A stretch of DNA of 36,940 nucleotides from Candidatus Stahliibacteriota bacterium (GCA_030613445.1 JAUWLY010000001.1:1-36940); one strand, 5' to 3'; shown: positions 14,132 to 23,559, numbered from the stretch's first letter. Notes: generated from the sequence alone by a model not told the origin. A program made the numbers and translations.

Positions 14132-15226
14132 ATGGCAATAGAATTTCATTGTAGAGAATGCGATCAAATCATTGTTATAAAATACTTAAAACCTGGTGAA
14201 CAGGCAAAGTGCCGGAATTGCGGTGCAGAAAATATTATACCCGCGGATGCCACTGAGACAGATAAAGATCCTGAATATTACAAAATACCTCCCAAATATC
14301 ACAAAACATATCCGATCGAAAAACAAAGCGATATCGTCGAAGTAGATGTGCCAAGTAAACCTCGCAAACCTTTCCCGGGTTTTTTGCAAACTTTATTGCT
14401 ATTTTTCTATTACTTTGCAGGATGTATTATTTTACTTGTCAGTATCATTATCATCGGTAAAATCATTGGTCAACCGATACATAAAGACCCCATTATTATA
14501 TTTTTTGTTGCATCTGCAGCATGGGTCCTAATCCTGTACGCTGGCTATACGAACGTGAAAGAGACTTTTAAAACAGTTTTTTCATTAAAAGCATTTAAGT
14601 GGCTGCCTTTAGTACTAATTTGCCTCATGATGCTGGGCTTACGAGGATGTGTTGTCGGAATTGGATCGATTGCCATTAAACTGAATCCCCAGATTGAAGA
14701 ATTGAGTAGAATATTGATGGAGGACCTTGTAAAAATATATGCCCAGGGATTCATATGGTCATTTTTACTCATAGTCATTATTGCTCCGATATCGGAAGAG
14801 TTGTTTTTTCGGGGTTTGCTCTTACGCGGGTATCTGAAAAGATACTCTACCCCAGCAGCGATCCTTGTCACAGCACTTTTATTTGGCCTTATGCACGTTC
14901 AATACATAACGATAATATCGGGTTTTATTTCGGGGTTATTATTAGCCTGGCTGTATCTATTAACCCGTTCCCTTTGGCCTTGCATAATAGCGCATAGTTT
15001 CACTAACCTAACTGCAATAATAGTTTTTTATGGACTGTACAACCCTGCAATATTAAATGGCGCATCAATGGATAAAAATATCCTTGCTGAACTTATACTC
15101 ATTGCAATCGGTGTCGTGATGTGCACGGTTGGTATCGGGATTTTAATCAAGACTCCCCTAAAAAAGGAATTGGATCCCCCGATCCCTTCGACATATAACT
15201 CAGGACTACAGCAAGTCGGGGGATGA
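14132..15226 (+). CDS. zinc-ribbon CPBP-family intramembrane glutamic protease
   Basis: This gene encodes 364 residues. Residues 1-42 form a zinc ribbon (CRECDQ...CRNCGAE). About eight hydrophobic helices follow from residue 85. The CPBP/ABI protease motifs are all present: EELFFRG near 222 (ExxxR class with the double Glu), FGLMHVQ near 250, and HSFTN near 287. The family includes Rce1, which cleaves prenylated proteins, and bacterial members linked to bacteriocin immunity or membrane-protein processing; the substrate here is unknown. The zinc ribbon may bind a partner or DNA. AGGGGA precedes ATG 14132. The last ~18 codons (after TPLKKE) lie inside an intergenic palindromic repeat (15172-15228), so the original C-terminus was probably replaced. 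Confidence 0.8.
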   Translation: MAIEFHCRECDQIIVIKYLKPGEQAKCRNCGAENIIPADATETDKDPEYYKIPPKYHKTYPIEKQSDIVEVDVPSKPRKPFPGFLQTLLLFFYYFAGCIILLVSIIIIGKIIGQPIHKDPIIIFFVASAAWVLILYAGYTNVKETFKTVFSLKAFKWLPLVLICLMMLGLRGCVVGIGSIAIKLNPQIEELSRILMEDLVKIYAQGFIWSFLLIVIIAPISEELFFRGLLLRGYLKRYSTPAAILVTALLFGLMHVQYITIISGFISGLLLAWLYLLTRSLWPCIIAHSFTNLTAIIVFYGLYNPAILNGASMDKNILAELILIAIGVVMCTVGIGILIKTPLKKELDPPIPSTYNSGLQQVGG

Positions 15227-15228
15227 CA
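15172..15228. repeat. long-range palindromic repeat overlapping the CPBP gene end
   Basis: ATCCCCCGA (15173-15181) pairs with TCGGGGGAT near 15217-15225, separated by a segment that recurs at 34897-34948 (CCCTTCGACAT, AACTCAGGACTACAGCAAG). The element supplies the stop codon of the protease gene. Confidence 0.65.
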
Positions 15229-15601
15229 GTACCTGCAAGTCCCCCTGATTGACTCCCGCTGCGCGGCGAGTGATTACGTAATTAGTAATTGAGTAACTGG
15301 GTAATTAAATAAACACCCTCACCCACTCACCGGCAGATGTTAGATACCAGACCAGAGAGATTCTAGATACTAGATGCTCGATGCTAGTAAAAGACCTGGC
15401 ACCCGTGCAAAATGCGTCATTGGGGTTACCCACAACAGCAGATGCTTGATACTAGAATGAGTTGTGAGGGTCAGGTCTTGACCCCGTACGATTAACATTC
15501 TACGGGGCAGGCTTAGAGACATAAGGATTGAAGCGTAGGGCGAAGACGGTATTGCGTATAGCCTAAAATATCGGAAAATTTCGATTCCCCGATTTATCGT
15601 G
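15229..15601. other. intergenic repeat cluster
   Basis: There is no gene here. In order it holds a TAATTGAG-type 8-nt-periodic tract (about 15273-15312), a TAGATACT-type tract (15335-15395), the first copy of a 107-bp direct repeat (15436-15542), and AT-rich DNA leading to the promoter at 15602. Confidence 0.6.
15436..15542. repeat. 107-bp direct repeat, copy 1
   Basis: This segment matches 24611-24717 without indels. It includes GGGTCAGGTCTTGACCCC and a hairpin with arms CCCCGTA (15482-15488) and TACGGGG (15501-15507), and ends AAGCGTAGGGCG. Confidence 0.85.
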
Positions 15602-15629
15602 TTGACTACGAATGAATTCTCACTATATT
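15602..15629 (+). promoter_or_regulatory. promoter of the LVIVD propeller gene
   Basis: TTGACT at 15602-15607 and TATATT at 15624-15629 are 16 bp apart. An ATG at 15612 lies inside this promoter, so translation must start at 15648. Confidence 0.65.
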
Positions 15630-15647
15630 AATAGTAGCGGAGGATAT

Positions 15648-17822
15648 ATGAAAATTATAAAATTTGTATCGTTTTTTATACTACTGGGTAGTATGCTGTA
15701 CTCAGAACAAGCGGTTCTGCCTTATGACTATGAAATAAACTCACCGTGGTTTGATTCGCTCAATATCACTTTTACTGGCAACTGGCCATTCGCAACTGCG
15801 AGCGCAGTTGCTTGTGATTCGGCCAGAAATCTGTCGTTTTGCGGCGCTGGTGGTGGTGTCTATATCCTTGATGTGACAAACCCTTCAAATCCATCAAAGC
15901 TCACTGAATCGCTCCACACCCGCGGGATCGCAGAAGACGTTTTCTACGATGTGAACACTCAAAGACTCTATGTCGCGGATAAACAGGTAGGCATTGAGAT
16001 TTGGGATCTTGCCAATCCTTCAAATCCTGTAATGCTCGGCGGCTATGATACACCTGGTAATGCATATGGTATTTTGGTCGTTGATACATTTGCCTATGTC
16101 TGTGATTATAACTTTGGTTTGCGAATCATCAGCGTTTCAGATCCAGCCAACATTTATGAAATTGGCTCTTATGATACTCCACATCTCGCACGTTGTGTTG
16201 TTGTTATCGACACGCTTGCCTATGTTGCCGATGAAAATGCGGGCTTGCGTGTCATTAATGTGTCTGACCCGTCCAACCCCTCTGAGATCGGTTCATACGA
16301 TACTCCGGGGCAATCCCGCGGTGTCGCGGTAATCGATACGCTTGCCTATATTGCAGATGGCTATGAAGGGTTATGCATTGTGAATGTCGCTGACCCAACA
16401 AATCCGACCCTGGTCGGTTCCAATAATACAGCGGGCTATTCGTACGGTATCTTTGTTGTCGACACACTTGCTTATGTAGCGGATTGGCAAGAGGTGCGCA
16501 TCTTCAATGTTGCTAATCCCGCAAATCCCGTTGAAATAGGTAATTATCTCACGCCCGGATATGCGCGTGATATCGTACTCGTTGGACAGATAGCTTATGT
16601 TGCCGATGATAGAGGCGGTGAGCGGATACTGAATGTCAGCGACCCAACCAATCCCACGGAGATCGGGTACTTTGAAACGCCCGGTTACGCGCTCGATGTG
16701 GTTCTCAATGATACGCTTGCTTATATTGGCGATGGAGGTGCAGGTTTACGCATACTCAATATATCGAACCTGACCAATGCGTACGAGGCCGGGTTTTATG
16801 ACACGCCGGGCAATGCATCTGCGCTCTTCTTTGCTGATCCGCTCATCTATGTTGCCGACGGTGATTCCCTGCTCATATTTGATGTTACTGACCCGACCAA
16901 TCCTGTTGAGATCGGTGCATATGGCACGCCTGGTCTAGCACAGGGCGTTGTCGTGATTGATACGTTATGCTTTGTCGTAGACTGGGGAGCATTGCGCATT
17001 TTCAGTATCTCAGACCCAAGCAATCCATTCCAGATCGGTTTTTGCAACACGATCGGTAATGCCGAAGATGTAGCGATCAAAGACACATTCGCCTATGTCG
17101 CAGACGGGCATGCCCACGGCACTGGCCTGCAAATAATCAATATCGTTGACCTGGCAAACCCCTTTGTTGTAGGTTCTTACGACTGCTGGCCTGGCTGGGC
17201 GCGCGACGTGGTGGTTATTGATTCAATTGTGTATCTTGCCAATGCCGGGGAATTGCTCGTATTCAATGTTATCGACCCGACAAACCCGCAATTGATCGGC
17301 ACCTACGCAGCGACCGGTGCGGTAAATGGTCTTGTGATAGTCGACACGCTTGCGTATGTTGCGGTTGGCACCTCGGTGCGTTTAGTTAATATTGCAAACC
17401 CCTCAAACCCATTTGAGGTGGGATTCTATGACACGCCGTCAAGCACCCATAATGTTGCAGTCGCTGGTGCTCATATTTTTCTTGCGGCGTATCATTCAGG
17501 AATGCAAATATATGAGAATTTACTGACAAGCGTGAGCGAAAAAAATGCGAATTCAGCGGACATTCATAGTATACAACTGATGCAAAACCCAATAGTGAAT
17601 GATAGAATTAACCTGAGACTACACATACCATATAAAACCTCACTCAGTTTTAGTTTATGTAATGTACTTGGTCAAGCAGTACAGAACCAAGCCAAGTCCT
17701 ATTATGATTCAGGCGTCTATGATATGGTTATCCCGGTGAATACCTTACCAGCGGGCGTCTATTTTCTTACTTTAAAAGGATTGCCTCAGTATCGTACGAT
17801 CAAGGTGATTATTGCAAGATAG
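15648..17822 (+). CDS. secreted LVIVD-repeat beta-propeller with type IX sorting domain
   Basis: From the ATG at 15648 (GGAGG upstream) this gene encodes 724 residues. The signal peptide is MKIIKFVSFFILLGSMLYS. About fourteen LVIVD-type repeats of 40-43 residues follow, with the pattern GVVVIDTLAYVADG..GLRIINVSDPSNP.EIGSYDTPG, which fold as propeller blades. The last ~75 residues form a sorting domain (IQLMQNPIVNDRINLRLHI; FSLCNVLGQAVQNQ; LPAGVYFLTLKG). LVIVD proteins are cell-surface or secreted and are thought to mediate adhesion or binding; no ligand is known. The near-identity of adjacent repeats suggests expansion by recombination. It is monocistronic. Confidence 0.85.
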   Translation: MKIIKFVSFFILLGSMLYSEQAVLPYDYEINSPWFDSLNITFTGNWPFATASAVACDSARNLSFCGAGGGVYILDVTNPSNPSKLTESLHTRGIAEDVFYDVNTQRLYVADKQVGIEIWDLANPSNPVMLGGYDTPGNAYGILVVDTFAYVCDYNFGLRIISVSDPANIYEIGSYDTPHLARCVVVIDTLAYVADENAGLRVINVSDPSNPSEIGSYDTPGQSRGVAVIDTLAYIADGYEGLCIVNVADPTNPTLVGSNNTAGYSYGIFVVDTLAYVADWQEVRIFNVANPANPVEIGNYLTPGYARDIVLVGQIAYVADDRGGERILNVSDPTNPTEIGYFETPGYALDVVLNDTLAYIGDGGAGLRILNISNLTNAYEAGFYDTPGNASALFFADPLIYVADGDSLLIFDVTDPTNPVEIGAYGTPGLAQGVVVIDTLCFVVDWGALRIFSISDPSNPFQIGFCNTIGNAEDVAIKDTFAYVADGHAHGTGLQIINIVDLANPFVVGSYDCWPGWARDVVVIDSIVYLANAGELLVFNVIDPTNPQLIGTYAATGAVNGLVIVDTLAYVAVGTSVRLVNIANPSNPFEVGFYDTPSSTHNVAVAGAHIFLAAYHSGMQIYENLLTSVSEKNANSADIHSIQLMQNPIVNDRINLRLHIPYKTSLSFSLCNVLGQAVQNQAKSYYDSGVYDMVIPVNTLPAGVYFLTLKGLPQYRTIKVIIAR

Positions 17823-17878
17823 TCCGGCGCCGCGACACAAGTGAACAGGTGAACACCTGGTACTCGTACCCATAACGA

Positions 17879-17941
17879 CAGATGATAGATACTAGATGCT
17901 TGATGCTAGTAAAAGAACTGGATTCCCGTTTTCACGGGAAT
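17879..17941. repeat. TAGATACT-type tract with GGATTCCC palindrome
   Basis: The 8-nt units (such as TAGATACT and AGATGCTT) run into a perfect hairpin, ATTCCCGTTTTCACGGGAAT (8-bp stem, 4-nt loop), followed by GACTG. The same tract-plus-palindrome combination recurs at 26398-26468. Confidence 0.7.
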
Positions 17942-17975
17942 GACTGCATACTGAAACCGTGTTGCGTGGGACCTC

Positions 17976-18004
17976 TTGACTTTAATACACTGGTAGATAA
18001 TAAT
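17976..18004 (+). promoter_or_regulatory. promoter of the gene starting at 18037
   Basis: TTGACT at 17976-17981 and AATAAT at 17999-18004 are 17 bp apart. Confidence 0.55.
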
Positions 18005-18036
18005 AATAACAGTATTAAATGAATAGGAGGTTTTTT

Positions 18037-18765
18037 ATGTTAGCTAAGAAATATTTACTAATAATCATGTTGGCTTTAATAGGTATTGCTCTTGTTTTCA
18101 CCTCTCCTTTGTATGCGGAAGAAAATCAAGATAACTGGACCAAGATATTTAATGTAGAAAAGACGCGCTTTCATCACACAGGCAGTAATCCATATTTCAA
18201 GCTGGAACCAGGTTATTATCTCATTCTTAATGGACAAGATGGTGAACAAAGGATAAAACTCATTGTAGCTGTACTCTTTGAAACAAAAATGATTGATGGG
18301 GTTGAAACCAGAATGGTTGAGGAAAAAGAGTTTCACAATGGGATGCTGGCAGAAATATCAAGAAATTTCTTTGCGATAAATACCGTGACAAACAGTATCT
18401 ATTACTTTGGCGAAGAAGTTGACATATACAAAGACGGCAAAGTCGTAAATCATGAAGGTGCGTGGGAATCAGGTGTAGATGGAGCGCACTTTGGATTAAT
18501 GATGCCGGGCGTTGTATTACTGGGTGCTAAGTATTATCAGGAGACCGCTCCAGACATTGCCATGGATAGAGCTGAAATAATCAGTATGACAGAAACTGTC
18601 GAGACACCATTAGAAACATTCTCGAATTGTTTAAAAATTGAAGAAACTACTCCTCTGGAGCCAGGAGCAAAGGAGTATAAATATTTTCGTGCTGGAGTCG
18701 GACTTGTAAAAGACGGACCGCTTGATTTAACAGAAAAAGGAACGGTAAAAGACAGTCGACGGTAG
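18037..18765 (+). CDS. exported protein of unknown function
   Basis: This gene encodes 242 residues starting at ATG 18037, six bases after a perfect AGGAGG. The signal peptide ends near TSPLYAEE. The mature part is beta-rich (YFKLEPGYYLILNGQDGEQR; LIVAVLFETKMIDGVETRMV; SIYYFGEEVDIYKDGKVV) and ends in YKYFRAGVGLVKDGPLDL. It resembles uncharacterised lipid- or metal-binding periplasmic proteins in which a YF..GVGLVK motif closes a beta-barrel (LolA or DUF3108 style), but I cannot assign it firmly. One Cys occurs in the mature part (SNCLKIEE). The last few codons run into repeat-like DNA (GACAGTCGACGGTAGACCG). It is monocistronic. Confidence 0.65.
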   Translation: MLAKKYLLIIMLALIGIALVFTSPLYAEENQDNWTKIFNVEKTRFHHTGSNPYFKLEPGYYLILNGQDGEQRIKLIVAVLFETKMIDGVETRMVEEKEFHNGMLAEISRNFFAINTVTNSIYYFGEEVDIYKDGKVVNHEGAWESGVDGAHFGLMMPGVVLLGAKYYQETAPDIAMDRAEIISMTETVETPLETFSNCLKIEETTPLEPGAKEYKYFRAGVGLVKDGPLDLTEKGTVKDSRR

Positions 18766-18897
18766 ACCGTAAATAGAGAGAAGAGCGTTGAGCGTAGGGC
18801 GTCCCGCTTCGCGGGAAGAACCAAGATAAATGTCAAAAGGAAGAAGTTCAAAGATCAAGAGTGAAATAAACGAGAAAAATCAACACACTGAACCTTC

Positions 18898-18927
18898 TTG
18901 ACATAGATGGTTTTTATGTTGTATAAC
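18898..18927 (+). promoter_or_regulatory. promoter of the gene starting at 18944
   Basis: TTGACA at 18898-18903 and TATAAC at 18922-18927 are 18 bp apart. AAAGGAGG follows immediately. Confidence 0.6.
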
Positions 18928-18943
18928 AAAAAAAGGAGGAAGA

Positions 18944-19435
18944 ATGAAGAAAGTCGTGACAATCCTTGTGATGTTGTTTATTATTTCACCTTTGTTTGCA
19001 AAAGCGGCAAAAAGGCCATTGATTGAACTCGGACCAAAAGGCACACTTTACATCAATGGTGGAGTTGATTTCGGTCTTGGTGTTGAAGTTGTGATTAATC
19101 CATTGGAAAATGTTGGTTTCAGGGTCAATCTAACTGAAATCATTTTTGATCCCACGACATTCTATTTTAATCGTGATGGTTCAATTGATGCGTTCATATA
19201 TATCCCATTACAGAACATGCAATTGTATGCACTTGTAGGTGTTGGCTTGAAAACTCACGATACAGGAACTGGTACACAAACACATTATTCAATTAGCGGC
19301 GGGTTAGGTTTGAATTATCCCTTAAATCCAAAAACAAGTCTTTTTGCCGAACCTGCAGTTATCATTTCAGGTAACGGCGACACTGATGTATCATTTCGTG
19401 TATCTGCAGGAGCAAGGTTCCGCATTATTAAGTAA
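18944..19435 (+). CDS. small outer-membrane-barrel-like protein
   Basis: This gene encodes 163 residues. The signal peptide (MKKVVTILVMLFIISPLFAK) precedes alternating amphipathic strands: LYINGGVDFGLGVEVVI, VGFRVNLTEIIF, LYALVGVGLKTHD, HYSISGGLGLNYPLNPKTSL, FRVSAGARFRI. The pattern and length match eight-stranded OmpA/OmpX-like barrels of the outer membrane beta-barrel class. AGGAGG lies 5 nt before ATG 18944. Partner genes are absent and the function is unknown. Confidence 0.65.
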   Translation: MKKVVTILVMLFIISPLFAKAAKRPLIELGPKGTLYINGGVDFGLGVEVVINPLENVGFRVNLTEIIFDPTTFYFNRDGSIDAFIYIPLQNMQLYALVGVGLKTHDTGTGTQTHYSISGGLGLNYPLNPKTSLFAEPAVIISGNGDTDVSFRVSAGARFRIIK

Positions 19436-19485
19436 GAGAAAAGACAGTAAGCAGTAGAGCGTAAACAGGACACGCGGCGAAGGGG

Positions 19486-21441
19486 TTAACGAATTTTGAT
19501 TATTTTCTTTGTTATTACGCCGTCAATTTCTATGAAGTAGACACCTGGTGCGGGGTTGGAGGTGTGCACCTGGCGTCCGGTGATATCGAAGATCTTGTAT
19601 GTTTTGTCTTCAGGCAGTTGCAGTGGTCCAACAACAATCGTGGCAGTAATCGGTTTTTCTTGCACTGGTTTTGCAATAACCTCTTTGACACCTGGTACAC
19701 CATCAAATAATTCATTCCATGAATACCACTGCTTTACCTGAGTGTGAGCTGCTCTATAACAGCGCGCATAGCTTACACCAACGCAGGGCCAATCAGGATT
19801 CTCAATGGCAACGTTCGGACGAATCACCATGGAGCGGTAGGTACAACCGCCGGATCCAAAATCATACGTGATTGCCACGGAATTTGCTATCCTCATGATG
19901 CGCTGGGTAGTCAAATGATAATCTGCATTGAGCGAATCAGCAATTCGTTGGTATCGCCAGCAGCTAATCGGTGGATAGAGCAGGCGGTGATGGTTGGTCA
20001 CGGCAAGATTCCAGGATGAGCTAATTGGTGGCGGAATATAGTTATGCGACACGAAACGCATAGTATCCGCAATATGATTGATCTCAAGAATTGCCGCTGG
20101 GACAGGATGTGCGGCATCATATGATGAGTAACAATGAATATCATTCGAACGCCCATGTTCGGAGTGGATTTTCATTGAATCTATATCATAAATATCATGC
20201 ACACCACTGGCATCCGGGTCTATCAACTCAATGGCAAAGCGGCTCGATAAATAATCACCGAGTAAGGAATTGGGAGGTATAGAGTTCGTGTCAGGATGAT
20301 TACCTGTATTCTGGCCCAACCCAACACCACTTTCATTAAGACATGAGGATGCGCCAAAAACACCTGCCATGGTCACATTAAAGAACCGTTGCTCATTAGG
20401 ATCGCTGGATGAATAGGCAATGATCAAAGAAACATTTGCTAGTGTCGTATATAAACCCATCCGGCCATCGACATTTCGGGCAATGATGAATCCACCCTGT
20501 AAGGTATCGTCATTAGCGGTTGATTGTCCCCAACCAGAAAGACTTGAACAACCAAAAGTGGTCGTATCACCGCCCCCAGTTATCGCAAGCAAATCCTCTG
20601 TTGTCAAATCTCTGGCCAGAGTAGGATGATAAAGGCTTACTCCTTTAGCAGGTATGCCATCTATTACACCCTGTGCTTCATCCTGAAATTTTTGTGGCAC
20701 ATAATACTTTTCGCGGAACCAGGGAAGGTAGTCATTCTCATAGGAAGTTGGTGTTATTGCATGGTAGCTGGTATTTCCAATCCACTTATGGATATACACT
20801 GCCATTATTTCTTCAGCAAGTAAATAGCCATGGGCAAAACCCATTTCATAATTAGAGCCCCAGACCTGCAAATATTTTTGCGACGGCGGTCCTTTGGTGC
20901 GGAGCCGACCATTGCATACAACTGGTTGTGATGTAATGTCAGGAAGCGTGATATCATCAAGCCCGATACCTGCCTGTAAAGGTATGCGGCGTATTCTGAA
21001 GGCGATATACACTGGAGTCCCGGAGTAGCTGGACAATGAAACGGTCCGCTCGGTCCACGTTGAATCAGTAAGCAAAAATGTCTGCACAACATTGAAAGTC
21101 GGCATTTGGGGTGTTGAAGCGGTCGATACCATGATATCAAGTGAGCATGGGGTCGTACTTGTTGCTACGTACCAGAACCGAACTAATGTATCACTGAACT
21201 GAGGCAGGACACGCGGTGTGATCAGATAATCCAGGTTGGTATGGGAAAGTCCAGTATATGTTGTGTCATAGTAGCACGTTGCGGCATATACACCAGAATG
21301 TCCCTGGCACAGAGTGCGATACCACACAGCATCCAGAGCATCCTCATTAACGATAATCCAATTATCCGGAGGGAAATAGTTCTGTGTTTCAAAGGTTTCG
21401 GTCCAGGTACTGCAAAGGATCAAGGTCAGTATTGTTATCAT
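19486..21441 (-). CDS. secreted C45-type Ntn hydrolase with adhesin-like and sorting domains
   Basis: This gene encodes 651 residues. After a short signal sequence (MITILTLILCSTW), residues 18-175 form a cleaved-adhesin/choice-of-anchor-J jelly roll (FPPDNWIIVNEDALDAVWY ... GIGLDDITLPDI). Residues 178-570 resemble peptidase family C45 (penicillin acyltransferase-like, linear-amide hydrolases): VWGSNYEMGFAHGYLLAEEI, then TTFGCSSLSGWG. Cys298 would be the N-terminal nucleophile after autocleavage. A short type IX sorting domain closes the protein (YKIFDITGRQVHTS; PGVYFIEIDG; KKIIKIR). The substrate is unknown, probably an extracellular amide or acyl-amino compound. A paralogue lies directly upstream (21585-23540). 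Confidence 0.75.
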   Translation of the reverse strand: MITILTLILCSTWTETFETQNYFPPDNWIIVNEDALDAVWYRTLCQGHSGVYAATCYYDTTYTGLSHTNLDYLITPRVLPQFSDTLVRFWYVATSTTPCSLDIMVSTASTPQMPTFNVVQTFLLTDSTWTERTVSLSSYSGTPVYIAFRIRRIPLQAGIGLDDITLPDITSQPVVCNGRLRTKGPPSQKYLQVWGSNYEMGFAHGYLLAEEIMAVYIHKWIGNTSYHAITPTSYENDYLPWFREKYYVPQKFQDEAQGVIDGIPAKGVSLYHPTLARDLTTEDLLAITGGGDTTTFGCSSLSGWGQSTANDDTLQGGFIIARNVDGRMGLYTTLANVSLIIAYSSSDPNEQRFFNVTMAGVFGASSCLNESGVGLGQNTGNHPDTNSIPPNSLLGDYLSSRFAIELIDPDASGVHDIYDIDSMKIHSEHGRSNDIHCYSSYDAAHPVPAAILEINHIADTMRFVSHNYIPPPISSSWNLAVTNHHRLLYPPISCWRYQRIADSLNADYHLTTQRIMRIANSVAITYDFGSGGCTYRSMVIRPNVAIENPDWPCVGVSYARCYRAAHTQVKQWYSWNELFDGVPGVKEVIAKPVQEKPITATIVVGPLQLPEDKTYKIFDITGRQVHTSNPAPGVYFIEIDGVITKKIIKIR

Positions 21442-21458
21442 AGGATATCCAGTTTTTA

Positions 21459-21486
21459 ATTATGTCTCTAGGGGAGGGGATGTCAA
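21459..21486 (-). promoter_or_regulatory. promoter of the first C45 paralogue
   Basis: TTGACA at 21481-21486 and CATAAT at 21459-21464 are 16 bp apart. The same pair occurs before the second paralogue. Confidence 0.65.
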
Positions 21487-21503
21487 GGGACCGCTAAAGC
21501 TGG

Positions 21504-21543
21504 AGTATGGAAGTTACAGAGTATCGGAGATACGGAGAAACAC
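21504..21543. repeat. 8-nt quasi-periodic tract between the two paralogues
   Basis: Five consecutive 8-nt units of the AGTATCGG family (such as AGTATGGA and AGATACGG) run in exact register. Confidence 0.65.
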
Positions 21544-21584
21544 AAAAAAGAATAGTCCTTGGTCATTTTTGAAATATTGAATAA

Positions 21585-23540
21585 TTATCTTATTTTAATA
21601 ACTTTTTGAATTATCTGCCCGTCGATCTCTATGAAATAGATCCCTGGTGCGGGGTTATGGGTGTGCACCTGGCGCCCGGTGATATCATAGATCTTGTAAA
21701 TACCATCTTTTGGCATTTGTAATGGTCCGGATACAATAGTCGCCATGGGCATAGTTTTCTTTATAGGTTTCTGAACCACTTCTGCGACGCCTGGCACCCC
21801 GTCAAATAATTCATTCCAGGAATACCATACTTTACCCTGGGTATGGGCGGCTCTATAGCAGCGTGCGTAACTAACGCCAACACATGGCCAGTCTGGATGC
21901 TCGATTGCTATATTCGGACGTATAACCACGGAATGATAGGTACCACCACTCGTGCCTGAATTGTAACCTCGTGCAACCGTGTTGGCGATTGTCATTGCCC
22001 GCTGTGTGCTCAAATGAAAATCTGCGTTGAGCGAATCAGCGAGACGCAGGTAACGCGAGCAAAAAACCGGCGCGTAAAGCAAGCGGTCATGATTTGTTAC
22101 TGCGAGGTTCCATGCTGAGTTTATGGGTGGTGGTATGTAATTATGCGAAGCAAATCGCAGCGTGTCAGCAATATTATTGATTTCAAGAACCGCGCCTGGG
22201 ATGGGATGGGGTGCATCATAAGAAGAATAACAATGAATATCATTTGAACGTATATGCTCGGAATGGATTTTCATCGAATCGATATCGTAAATATCATTCA
22301 CACCGCTGCCATCCGGGTCTATCGCTTCAATTGCCAGCCGGTTCGCTAAAAGAGCACCAAGCAGCGAGTTCGGTGGTATCGCATTTGTGTCCGGATGATT
22401 ACCAGAATTGCTGCATAATCCTACTCCGTGCTCATTAAGACACGAAAAGACACCGAATACTCCGGCAAAGCTTACATTAAAAAATCTCTGCTCATTGGGA
22501 TCACTCGGCGAATAAGCAATTATCAGCGAACCATTGGCAAGAGTCATGTAAAGGCCAACTGTTCCATCGACGTTTCTTGCAATTATATAACCGCCCTGCA
22601 GGGTATCGTCACTGCTCGTTGATTCGCCCCATCCGGATAGACTCGAGCATTCAAAATCCTCTTCGTCGCCGGCGCCAGTCAATACGAGTATATCCTCGGC
22701 GATCAAATCCCTGTCCAGAGCCGGGTGATAAAGACTCACACCTTTAGCCGCAATACCGTCAATTACACCCTGGCCTTCTTCCTGAAATTTTGCCGGGATA
22801 TAGTACTTTTCGCGATACATAGGAAGATAAGTATATTCATAATACTCTGGGGTTACCGAATGATAGCTGGTATATCCTATCCATTTGTTTAGGTATACAC
22901 TCATGACCTCTGAAGCATGCAAATAGCCATGAGCAAAACCCATTTCATAATTAGAACCCCAGACCTGCATGTATCTTTGCGATGGTGGTCCTTTGGTGCG
23001 GAGCCGACCATTGCATACAACAGGCTGTGATGTAATATCAGGAAGTGTGATATCATCAATCCCGATAGCTGCCTGCAAAGGTATGCGGCGTATTCTGAAG
23101 GCAATATAGATCGGCGTCCCGGTGTAGCTAGATAATGAAACGGTCAGCTCGGTCCATGCTGAATCAGCAAGCAAGAATGTCTGGACACTACTGAACGTCG
23201 TCATGTCGGGTATTGATGCGGTCGATACCATGATATCAAGCGAGCATGGAAAGGTACTTGTTGCCATGCACCAGAACTGAACTAATGTATCACTGGACTG
23301 AGGCAGGACACGCGGTGTGATCAGATAATCCAGGTTCGTATGGGAAAGTCCACTATATGTTGTATCATAGTAGCATGTTGCAGCATACACACCAGAATGT
23401 CCCTGGCACAGACTGCGATACCACACAGCGTCTAGTGCGTCCTCGTTGACTACAAGCCAGTTATCCGGCGGAAAATAATTTTGTGTTTCAAAGGTTTCGG
23501 TCCAGGCACTGCAAAGGATCAAGGTCAGTATTGTTATCAT
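21585..23540 (-). CDS. tandem paralogue of the secreted C45-type hydrolase
   Basis: From ATG 23540 (GGAG upstream) this protein also has exactly 651 residues and aligns with its neighbour without obvious gaps. The adhesin-like domain, the C45 core (VWGSNYEMGFAHGYLHASEV; DFECSSLSGWGEST with Cys298) and the short sorting domain are all retained. The residues before the nucleophile differ (EDFEC against TTFGC), as do several loop residues (SFAGVFGVFSCLNEHGVGLC), which could change substrate range. The open frame extends 18 codons further upstream, but that part overlaps the promoter. Each copy has its own promoter, so they are separate units from a gene duplication. Confidence 0.75.
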   Translation of the reverse strand: MITILTLILCSAWTETFETQNYFPPDNWLVVNEDALDAVWYRSLCQGHSGVYAATCYYDTTYSGLSHTNLDYLITPRVLPQSSDTLVQFWCMATSTFPCSLDIMVSTASIPDMTTFSSVQTFLLADSAWTELTVSLSSYTGTPIYIAFRIRRIPLQAAIGIDDITLPDITSQPVVCNGRLRTKGPPSQRYMQVWGSNYEMGFAHGYLHASEVMSVYLNKWIGYTSYHSVTPEYYEYTYLPMYREKYYIPAKFQEEGQGVIDGIAAKGVSLYHPALDRDLIAEDILVLTGAGDEEDFECSSLSGWGESTSSDDTLQGGYIIARNVDGTVGLYMTLANGSLIIAYSPSDPNEQRFFNVSFAGVFGVFSCLNEHGVGLCSNSGNHPDTNAIPPNSLLGALLANRLAIEAIDPDGSGVNDIYDIDSMKIHSEHIRSNDIHCYSSYDAPHPIPGAVLEINNIADTLRFASHNYIPPPINSAWNLAVTNHDRLLYAPVFCSRYLRLADSLNADFHLSTQRAMTIANTVARGYNSGTSGGTYHSVVIRPNIAIEHPDWPCVGVSYARCYRAAHTQGKVWYSWNELFDGVPGVAEVVQKPIKKTMPMATIVSGPLQMPKDGIYKIYDITGRQVHTHNPAPGIYFIEIDGQIIQKVIKIR

Positions 23541-23559
23541 AGAAATCTCCAGTATGTAA

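Noticed and set aside
19744..20823. Long plus-strand open frames across the C45 genes
   Set aside because: They mirror the codon periodicity of the minus-strand genes, lack ribosome sites and have no protein-like features.
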